Origin: an uncultured Bacteroidales bacterium | GTDB lineage: Bacteria > Bacteroidota > Bacteroidia > Bacteroidales > Bacteroidaceae | Reading direction: 5' to 3' | Assembly (NCBI GenBank): GCA_902775975.1 | Contig: CACYOC010000007.1 | Coordinates: 1 to 64,000, forward strand | Length of the DNA stretch: 64,000 bases | In this document: positions 1 to 6,672 of the stretch, one piece after another | Position numbering within the stretch: the first letter of the stretch is position 1 | Layout of the letters: every line of letters begins with the position of its first letter | Program-made: the position numbers and the translations under genes | Notes under the pieces: generated by a model | The model's database searches: none | Seen by the model: only the letters and a program-made list of their open reading frames with translations | Told to the model about the DNA's origin: nothing

Positions 1-1
1 T

Positions 2-385
2 CACTGTTCGGCGACCCGCGAGAACCGGCCGTTCCCCGTCACCTCGCTCATCGCCTGCCACGACAGCCGCTTCGGCTTCACCGGCTACCACTACTACATT
101 GAGCGCGACGGCCAACTGTACCAGACCCGCCACGAGAACCTCCCCGGCGCCCACGCCCTCCACTACAACCAGCACAGCATCGGCATCTGCTACGAGGGCG
201 GTCTCGACGCCCAAGGTCATCCCAAGGATACGCGCACCACAGCGCAGAAAGCCGCTCTGCATGCCCTGCTGAAGTCGCTGCGCGTCGATTACCCCGAAGC
301 CGTCATCCTCGGTCACCGTGACCTCCCCAACGTCCATAAAGAGTGCCCCTGCTTCGATGCGCAGGAGGAGTACAAAGACATTTAG
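2..385 (+). CDS. N-acetylmuramoyl-L-alanine amidase (Amidase_2), 5'-truncated by window edge
   Basis: This is the C-terminal 127 residues of a peptidoglycan amidase that cleaves the bond between N-acetylmuramic acid and L-alanine. The frame opens at the window edge with HCSATRE, the first zinc-binding histidine segment of the T7-lysozyme-like Amidase_2 fold. It continues through a conserved GYHYYIERDG strand and an HNxxSIGIC-like segment. It ends with VILGHRDLP, the second zinc histidine, and ECPCFDA, the zinc cysteine. All zinc ligands are therefore present and the domain looks intact apart from the first residues. Compact amidases of this kind are common in Bacteroidales chromosomes and prophages; nothing phage-like is visible next to it here. 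A rho-independent terminator follows at once. Confidence 0.85.
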   Translation, partial: HCSATRENRPFPVTSLIACHDSRFGFTGYHYYIERDGQLYQTRHENLPGAHALHYNQHSIGICYEGGLDAQGHPKDTRTTAQKAALHALLKSLRVDYPEAVILGHRDLPNVHKECPCFDAQEEYKDI

Positions 386-404
386 GAAGATACGTTCATC
401 TATT

Positions 405-435
405 TGGGCTGTCCCTCGTGGGCAGCCCATTTTTT
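405..435 (+). terminator. Rho-independent terminator after the amidase
   Basis: TGGGCTG (405-411) pairs with CAGCCCA (423-429) and is followed by a run of T. It lies between the plus-strand amidase and the converging minus-strand DUF6850 gene. Confidence 0.75.
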
Positions 436-448
436 GTATCTGAATATT

Positions 449-2071
449 TCAGAACGTGCAGCCGGCGGCAAGGGTGATGGCTGTCCACTGGCGACCGCAA
501 TCATCATTGGCCAACTGGGTGGCACGGCGGTACTGGACGTTCAAGCGAACGTGCGTCAGCAGCTGTGTGTGAGGGAAGCGGAAGGCGTATTTCCCTTCTG
601 CAGCGAGGGCAAACTGCGGCGAGGTGAGCAGGTGGTAGTCCTGGTAGAGGAAGGTGTTCATCGTGGCAGGGGGCGCCTGTTTCTCGCTGGGCGTGGCATA
701 GGTGCCGTCGGTATAGGGTGCTCCGGAGCCTTTCTGATAGGAGCCTTGCAGCGATGCCGTCCAGACACCGCGGCGGGTCAGGATGTTGCGAAGAATGCTG
801 GCGGTCAGCGTGTGGGTGGTGAGCTGCTGGTGGCGGTAGTAGGGATAGAGGTAGGCGGTCTGCTGGCGCTGCTGCCAGTGGTAGGCGGCAGAGAGCGTCC
901 ACAGGGGTTGCTCTCCACGGATGCCCAGATGCAGGGTGTAGAGGGCAGAGAAGTGGTACCACCGCTTCTTGGCGGTCTGCACGTCGGAATAGTACTCGTA
1001 ATACGTCGAACCTGCCTCGTTCTGTCGCTCACGGTAGTTCTCGCGGTTGTTGTCGAGTTTCTCCACCGCCGCCGAGAGGTCGAGCAGGTGGTGGGTATGC
1101 GGACGCTGCAGCACTACCCTGCCCTGATAGGAGAAGACGTCGCGCTGGTGGTTGGTATAGACGATGGTATAGGGCGACTTGCGACCGTAGTAGCCCTTGC
1201 CGTGGGTATAGGTCAGCTCGTTGTGGAAGGAGAGGTCGCGCAGGGGGCGTACGTCAAGCTGCACGCTGCCGCCGTTGCGGTCTTCGACGAGCGGCATCTC
1301 GCGGCTGTTGTCGGTGAATCCCGCCGTGCCGTACTGCTCGGAGAAGCCCATGAAGGCGGCATAGTCGATGAGCGAAAGATAGACGCGGTCGGTCTTGCCA
1401 TAGGTCTGGTAGTTGACGCTCTCGGTCTGGCGGTGGTACAGGTAGTTGGCACCGACCGTCAGCCACGGCGTGAGCGGCGCTGTAGCCCCCACGCTGAGCT
1501 GTAGCTGCATAAGTTTGTTGCTGTGGCGCAAGTCCTTGTATTTGGCATAGTTGGCAGCCTGGTAATTGATGCGTGCGCCGACGCTGTAGCCCCGCCAGAG
1601 GTCAACGCCCACGGCGCCCTGCAGGCGGTAGGTGTCGCGGTGCTTGCGCCCCGTATTGTCGGCAGTCTGCTCGACGATGTCGAAGGGCAGGTGCTCGCCC
1701 ATGAACACCGAGCCGGTCATGCTGCGCCCCGTCCAGTTGTCGTAGCCGATGCTGCCATGAAGCACCGTACGCGGGCTGATGCGGTAGAACGACTCGACAG
1801 CGGCGGTAGCCTGCACGACGTTGCTGGCGCCGCCAAATGGTGTGAGGCTGCCCGTAGCATACTGCAAGGACAGCTCCGCCGTAGAGATGCTGGGACGCTG
1901 GAAGTGCGACAGTCCGGCAGCATTGCTGCTGGTGAGCCATGCGTCGTGCTGCTTCACAAAGAGGAGGTTGCGAAGCAAGAGAGAATCCTGAGCATGTAAG
2001 GGTAAAAAAGTAAAAAGGTAAAACAGTAGAACCTTTACCCCATTCTTTATCAAATAATTGTTCACCTTCAT
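449..2071 (-). CDS. DUF6850-type outer-membrane beta-barrel protein
   Basis: The 540-residue protein starts with an export signal (hydrophobic FYLFTFLPL, cleavage after LHAQ near residue 28). The rest is long amphipathic beta strands rich in Tyr, Arg and Gln, as in an outer-membrane barrel, and the chain ends in an aromatic residue (GCTF). It matches my memory of the DUF6850 family, which travels with DUF4876 lipoproteins and TonB receptors in Bacteroidales. It is the third gene of the unit read from the promoter near 6493, 31 bp after the DUF4876 gene. A role with the receptor in uptake of an unknown ligand is inferred from position only. The signal-peptide codons overlap a TTACC/TTTTAC repeat shared with the upstream spacer. 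Confidence 0.7.
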   Translation of the reverse strand: MKVNNYLIKNGVKVLLFYLFTFLPLHAQDSLLLRNLLFVKQHDAWLTSSNAAGLSHFQRPSISTAELSLQYATGSLTPFGGASNVVQATAAVESFYRISPRTVLHGSIGYDNWTGRSMTGSVFMGEHLPFDIVEQTADNTGRKHRDTYRLQGAVGVDLWRGYSVGARINYQAANYAKYKDLRHSNKLMQLQLSVGATAPLTPWLTVGANYLYHRQTESVNYQTYGKTDRVYLSLIDYAAFMGFSEQYGTAGFTDNSREMPLVEDRNGGSVQLDVRPLRDLSFHNELTYTHGKGYYGRKSPYTIVYTNHQRDVFSYQGRVVLQRPHTHHLLDLSAAVEKLDNNRENYRERQNEAGSTYYEYYSDVQTAKKRWYHFSALYTLHLGIRGEQPLWTLSAAYHWQQRQQTAYLYPYYRHQQLTTHTLTASILRNILTRRGVWTASLQGSYQKGSGAPYTDGTYATPSEKQAPPATMNTFLYQDYHLLTSPQFALAAEGKYAFRFPHTQLLTHVRLNVQYRRATQLANDDCGRQWTAITLAAGCTF

Positions 2072-2107
2072 TTTACCTTTTTACTTATTTACCTTTTTAC
2101 CTTTATC
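1993..2107. repeat. TTACCTTTTTAC-type low-complexity word repeat
   Basis: Imperfect units of TTACC, TTTTTAC and their complements fill the spacer between the DUF4876 and DUF6850 genes. They run on into the codons of the DUF6850 signal peptide, whose core FYLF-FL is partly repeat-encoded. Confidence 0.6.
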
Positions 2108-3404
2108 TTAGTGAGCATTTCTCGCGCTCGTGGAAGTCGTTGGTAGAGTTGTTGGTGTCCATATAGACGATGTGGGCACCGTTCTTCATGCTGGCCTCGG
2201 CATCGATGCCGCTGGGGTCGGCACTGTAGCCCGTCACCAGTTTGCCGGCGTTCTCGGGCAGTGCCTCGGTGGCCTTCTTATCGACGTTACGATAGACGGT
2301 GTGGCCCTGCTGGTTGGTCATCGACACATAGCCGGCATCGACGTCGGCGGTGAGACGCTTCTGGCTGTCGGCAACTTTGGTGGACTGATAGACCTCGACA
2401 CCATCGAGAATCCAGCTGTTCTTCACCTTGTGGCAGGCATTGACAGCTCCCGTGCCACCACCGTCGTACCACAGCTGGTTGGCATCGTCGGCAAAGGCGG
2501 CAGGCGTGACGTCCTGCGTCTGGAAGATGAAGAGTGCCGGCGAGGTGTTGCTCAGCGACCACGCATTGCCCAGACCGATGCGCTTGGCCTTCAGGAAGTG
2601 TGACGAAGGAATGGCGGTGGGAGCAGGATACCACGAAGCGTTCGTGAAGCCGCTCTCAGGGTCGTACATAGCGTAGTAGTCGGCATTGGCGTAGTTGATG
2701 GACTGGCTGTAGGTCTGCGTGTTGTCGATGGCTCCCGAGACGTTGACGACCACCTGCGAGTAAGGCTCGATGGTCAGCGAACCCTGGAACCACCACATGC
2801 CGTTGTAGGCAGGAATGAAGCCTTCCGACTCGTACGACAGCTTGCCGTCATCGCCGTAGTTCTTATTGTTGGCATGGCCGTTGTAAGGCGTGGTGTAGGC
2901 GATGCAGAGATTGTCGAGGACAGCCTGCTGACCGCTGTTGTTGTAGAGGATGATGCACTTGTCGTTAGAGAAGTCACCCGTGCCCTGGTCTTTCGGGCAA
3001 CCGCCGAAATACACCTCTTTGACGATGACCTGGCTGTTCTTGGCCTCCTTCATCTCGATGGTGATGTTCTTGGTCTCGTTGGCCTGTACGACGACCTGTC
3101 CTGCCGTACCGTTGGCAGTGTAGATCATGCCGTTCTTGGCGTAAGTGCCAGAGGCTGTAGCCTCATAGACACCAGTGGTTACGTTGAACGAAGCCTTGCC
3201 CTCGGCATTGGCCTTGACGGTAAAGGTGCTGACGCCGCGCAGGGTAATCTCGATGTTCGACATGTCGCCGGAGACGCCCGTCAGACTAACAACAACCGTG
3301 CCCGAAGACACTGGAGAAACAGCGGGATCATCGTCGCCGCAAGCGGTGAGGCAGAACGTTACTGCTGCCATCATCATTACAAAATACTTTTTCATTGTCA
3401 TCAT
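2103..3404 (-). CDS. DUF4876 domain lipoprotein
   Basis: This 433-residue protein carries a type II signal peptide with the lipobox LTAC, giving a lipidated cysteine at residue 22 followed by GDDDP, an acidic context often seen in surface lipoproteins of Bacteroidota. Residues from about 33 to 115 resemble a carboxypeptidase-regulatory-like beta sandwich (SGTVVVSLTGV, then VTTGVYEATASGTY). The remainder contains the DUF4876 signature as I remember it, with VKEVYFGGCP, CIILYNNSGQ and WILDGVEVYQS. The gene lies 19 bp after the TonB receptor gene. Its likely role is a surface-exposed partner of that receptor, perhaps ligand capture; the ligand is unknown. Met4 is an alternative start. Confidence 0.75.
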   Translation of the reverse strand: MMTMKKYFVMMMAAVTFCLTACGDDDPAVSPVSSGTVVVSLTGVSGDMSNIEITLRGVSTFTVKANAEGKASFNVTTGVYEATASGTYAKNGMIYTANGTAGQVVVQANETKNITIEMKEAKNSQVIVKEVYFGGCPKDQGTGDFSNDKCIILYNNSGQQAVLDNLCIAYTTPYNGHANNKNYGDDGKLSYESEGFIPAYNGMWWFQGSLTIEPYSQVVVNVSGAIDNTQTYSQSINYANADYYAMYDPESGFTNASWYPAPTAIPSSHFLKAKRIGLGNAWSLSNTSPALFIFQTQDVTPAAFADDANQLWYDGGGTGAVNACHKVKNSWILDGVEVYQSTKVADSQKRLTADVDAGYVSMTNQQGHTVYRNVDKKATEALPENAGKLVTGYSADPSGIDAEASMKNGAHIVYMDTNNSTNDFHEREKCSLR

Positions 3405-3423
3405 ACTTTTATGTGGTTAAAAA

Positions 3424-6400
3424 CTAAAGTTTCAGTTTCATGGACAGTCCGTAATAGTAGCTGGGCACGTAGGCACTGCTGAAGAGCGACGTCTCGAGGT
3501 CGTTCTGCGAGGAGTGTACCTTGCGCATGGTGTTGAAGAAGTTGTTGGCGTAGAACGACACGCTGACATGGTCGCCGATTTCCTTCGTCACGCTGAGGTT
3601 GGCGGAGTAGTAGGCGCTGATGCGGTCGGGATTGAGCGTATAGGCGTAGTTCGTCTTCACCACGAGCTGCGACAGGTCGCTATAGAGCGTGGGGTCGTTG
3701 TCTTTCGCCCAAAGGAACTTCTCGGCAAAGGGTATCTTCTCGCCGGGGTTGTCCCACGTGGAGTAGTACTCAGGATAGAGCGCCACGAAGCGGTTCTCGC
3801 TGCTGCCGTCGTAGGGAACACCCGTGAGGTCGCCCTTGTCGGCAAGGACGATGCCGCGAATGCCATCGCTGAACTCGCACAGCGAGCGGTTGTAGCGGTA
3901 GAGTGACGACTCGATGCGCAGGGCGACGATGAGCCGTATCTGCGGGATGTGCGTCGTGATGGTGGCGTTGAGGTTCAGCTGTCGTGAGATGCTGCCGTTG
4001 GTCACCGAGGCACTGGCACTGTAGCCCGTGCTGGTGGCGTTGTAGCCGCGATACCAGCCGACGTAGGCGTACGGACGATTGCCGCTCATGGTGCTGTTGG
4101 CACCTAAGGGAATATCGGCAAAGAGGGTCTCGTTCAGACCTTTGTAGTGATAGTAGCGACCATCGACACGGATGCTGGTGCGCAGCGGTTTGATGGGGGT
4201 GAAGTCGATGGTCCACTCCAGACCGTAGCGCGTGATGGGCGTGCCGTTGACATACTGGTCGCTGACGGCGTATGTGTTGCGCTCCGTATAGGCCAGCTGC
4301 TGGGGAGCCGTAGCACCCGAGGCGTCGTAGGCAGTGACGATGCCCGTCTGACGGTCGATGGTAAAGCGGCGGTCGTCGGGAGAAGTAACACCCGATGGAG
4401 AAACATCGGGAGAAGTGGTAACACCCGATGGAGAAACATCGGGAGAAGTGGTCAGCACGTCGAGCGACGAGGGCGGCGTATAGCGGTAAGTCATGGGGCG
4501 ATAGACGTCGGTCAGCATGTAGGGACGATGGGTGCGGTGATAGAATCCTGACAGGGAAATCTGCGTTCCCAGGAGGGTCATCTTTACACCGATGTCCGTC
4601 TGATGGGTATATTGCCAGCGGAGGTCGGGATTGTAGAGCGCCTTCGAGGGTTGGATATGATACGCCATATACGAACGGTTGTCGCTGGTGCTCGTCGAGG
4701 CAAAGGCCAGCCGGTCGGCATAGCCGGGCGTGGGGTACAGCACCTGGAAGGAGGGCAGCTTGACGGACTTCCCCCACCCTGCATGTACCTGCAGCTCGCT
4801 GACCCACCGCTTGCGCTGATTGCGCCAGAAGACGTAGCGGGCATTGGCTCGCGGCGACCAGCTGCTGACCGTCCCGTAGTCAGAGCCGCCGATGAGCGTC
4901 TGGTCATTGCGCAGTCCTGCCGTCAGTTCGAAGACGGAGCGGCGGGCGGTAGGTATCGACACTTTCTCCTCGGCATAGAAGGCGAGGTTGTGGAGCGTTG
5001 GCAGGGCGTCGTAGCGGTATTCGCGCCATGTGGGAGCATAGCGCATATCGTCGTAGTACGTGCCACGCCCCGTATTACGGCTGCCGGTATAGTCGGCACC
5101 GACCTTCACGAAGTTGCGCACGGCACCGAACTTCCGCGACCACTCGCCCTTGAGGTTCAGCGACCAGTTCAGGGGCTTGGAGTCGTTGTAGCTCTTCACA
5201 TACCAATAGCCCGTAGGCCCTAATATTATTTCTGCATAGGGGTTGGTATTGTAGTCGGCAGCCATGAAGTAGCCCTCCTGCTGACCGTGGAGATAAGGCT
5301 GTGTGGAGGCGCTGCTGGTGTGGCTATACGCTTCGGAGCGGTGGTCGCTGGTGCTGACGGCACCCTTCAGCGAGACATTCGTCAGCCAGCGCTTGTTGAG
5401 CAGCCACTGCAGTTGGAAGTTGCCCTGGAAGCGGTTGTCGCGGACCTTATTATAATCGTCTAACTCCTGGTCGGGGTCGGCCTTTGAGTTATAGCCACCG
5501 ATGTTGCCACTGAACCCCACGTTCAGCGTCAACGGGGTACTCTCCGTCAGGAAGGTGTTCATGTAGTTCAGCGACAGGATGTTACGCTGATAGGCGGTAT
5601 AGGGCGATGCGGCATTGGAGAAGGAGCGTGCATGCTCAAAGGAGGCGTTCAGCACACCCTTGCGCCTACCCATGTCGAAACCCTTGTTGACGGCTATCTG
5701 GCGGGTGTGCTGGTTGATGCGGCCCTCGATGACGAAGGGCGACTTACCACGGCGGGTGTTCACCTTGACGATGCCGTTGGAGAGGTCGCCATACTCCACG
5801 GAAGGCACACCGGCAATGACCTCGATGCTCTCGATGTTTGAGGCACTGAGCATGCGTGTGGAGGCAGCCCGCGACTCGCCCGTCTCGGCATTGTTATTCA
5901 GACGGACACCGTCCAGCTCGATGGCAGTACCGAAGGAGGCGTTGCCACCCTCGGACGATGCACTGCGTAGCGCCAGGCGGTTATCGTTCATCAGCGAGGG
6001 ATTGACCGTAGTACCACCGGGCAGCAGGGAACCGATGTCGCTGACATTGACAATCTGCTGGTTCTCCAAGGCGGTGCGGTCGATGGTATAGGACGTCGTG
6101 GCCTCGTCGGTCTTACGCTTGGCAACGACGGTGACCTCGCTGAGTCGCAGGTTATCTTCCTTCATGACCAGGCGCAGGGTGAGGACATTCTTCGTAACGT
6201 TCATCGGCAGGGTGCGCTTCTGGTAGCCCAAGCACTGGACGGCGAGTGTCAGCTTGCCCTCGACGACATCCTTGATACGGAAAGAGCCCTGGTCGTCGGT
6301 CATTGCCCACTGTCCGCTCTCGCTGACGGCAACATAAGCATAGCCGATGGGACGACCGTCCTCATCGACGACCTTTCCTGCCAGCGTAAACTGAGCAAAA

Positions 6401-6468
6401 GCCAACGTCTCCTGCAGCATCAGCAACAGGAAAACAGCGTAGCGGATATGGACGTTCGTGACTCTCAA
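3424..6468 (-). CDS. TonB-dependent outer-membrane receptor with carboxypeptidase-like N-terminal domain
   Basis: The 1014-residue protein has a signal peptide ending LAFAQ (residue 26) and a CarboxypepD_reg-like domain at about 27-110 (FTLAGKVVDEDGRPIGYAYV). A plug domain follows at about 125-235 (SDIGSLLPGG, IESIEVIAGVPSVEYGD), then a long barrel rich in Tyr/Asn/Arg that ends LSMKLKL. It is not a SusC-type nutrient receptor paired with SusD; the partners are DUF4876 and DUF6850 proteins. Energy would come through TonB-ExbBD, and an exbB-exbD-exbD set lies at 59699-61713. One predicted extracellular loop (about 673-697) carries a tandem TSPDVSPSGV repeat encoded by hairpin-forming DNA. The ligand is unknown; a metal or its complex is a possibility only. 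Confidence 0.85.
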   Translation of the reverse strand: MRVTNVHIRYAVFLLLMLQETLAFAQFTLAGKVVDEDGRPIGYAYVAVSESGQWAMTDDQGSFRIKDVVEGKLTLAVQCLGYQKRTLPMNVTKNVLTLRLVMKEDNLRLSEVTVVAKRKTDEATTSYTIDRTALENQQIVNVSDIGSLLPGGTTVNPSLMNDNRLALRSASSEGGNASFGTAIELDGVRLNNNAETGESRAASTRMLSASNIESIEVIAGVPSVEYGDLSNGIVKVNTRRGKSPFVIEGRINQHTRQIAVNKGFDMGRRKGVLNASFEHARSFSNAASPYTAYQRNILSLNYMNTFLTESTPLTLNVGFSGNIGGYNSKADPDQELDDYNKVRDNRFQGNFQLQWLLNKRWLTNVSLKGAVSTSDHRSEAYSHTSSASTQPYLHGQQEGYFMAADYNTNPYAEIILGPTGYWYVKSYNDSKPLNWSLNLKGEWSRKFGAVRNFVKVGADYTGSRNTGRGTYYDDMRYAPTWREYRYDALPTLHNLAFYAEEKVSIPTARRSVFELTAGLRNDQTLIGGSDYGTVSSWSPRANARYVFWRNQRKRWVSELQVHAGWGKSVKLPSFQVLYPTPGYADRLAFASTSTSDNRSYMAYHIQPSKALYNPDLRWQYTHQTDIGVKMTLLGTQISLSGFYHRTHRPYMLTDVYRPMTYRYTPPSSLDVLTTSPDVSPSGVTTSPDVSPSGVTSPDDRRFTIDRQTGIVTAYDASGATAPQQLAYTERNTYAVSDQYVNGTPITRYGLEWTIDFTPIKPLRTSIRVDGRYYHYKGLNETLFADIPLGANSTMSGNRPYAYVGWYRGYNATSTGYSASASVTNGSISRQLNLNATITTHIPQIRLIVALRIESSLYRYNRSLCEFSDGIRGIVLADKGDLTGVPYDGSSENRFVALYPEYYSTWDNPGEKIPFAEKFLWAKDNDPTLYSDLSQLVVKTNYAYTLNPDRISAYYSANLSVTKEIGDHVSVSFYANNFFNTMRKVHSSQNDLETSLFSSAYVPSYYYGLSMKLKL
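4391..4443. repeat. Two hairpin units CCCGATG-GAGAAA-CATCGGG, 33 bp apart, inside the receptor gene
   Basis: The units are at 4391-4410 and 4424-4443. Each forms a 7-bp stem with a 6-base loop, and the 33-bp spacing keeps the reading frame, adding the repeated TSPDVSPSGV to a loop of the TonB receptor. Confidence 0.8.
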
Positions 6469-6492
6469 TTTTCAGTACGTTTTTGTCGGCTG

Positions 6493-6523
6493 CAAAGGTA
6501 CGGCGTTCTGTAGAAACTGGCAA
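6493..6523 (-). promoter_or_regulatory. Bacteroidetes-type promoter for the TonB receptor unit
   Basis: Read on the minus strand, TACCTTTG (6493-6500) is the -7 box and TTG (6521-6523) the -33 element, with a 20-base spacer. It lies 24 bp upstream of the receptor start codon. Confidence 0.7.
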
Positions 6524-6633
6524 TACCAAATTATCGGTAAATATCGTCACAAGAAACGGTTAAACTACTACCTAATAGTTGTTATTTTGTGAAAATAGTT
6601 GCTTTTTCTTCCGACGTTTCCTTATTTTATTAT

Positions 6634-6641
6634 TACCTTTG
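6634..6641 (+). promoter_or_regulatory. -7 promoter box (TACCTTTG) for the M16 peptidase
   Basis: TACCTTTG followed by GCAC fits the Bacteroidetes -7 consensus. It places the transcription start downstream of 6641 and so rules out the upstream GTG at 6589 as the start of the peptidase. Confidence 0.65.
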
Positions 6642-6672
6642 CACCTCGAAAACAATGATAGCACTAAAAGAT

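Noticed and set aside
404..1504. Long plus-strand open frame opposite the DUF6850 gene
   Set aside because: Its product is Val/Gly/Arg-rich with no domain pattern, and it mirrors the well-supported minus-strand gene.
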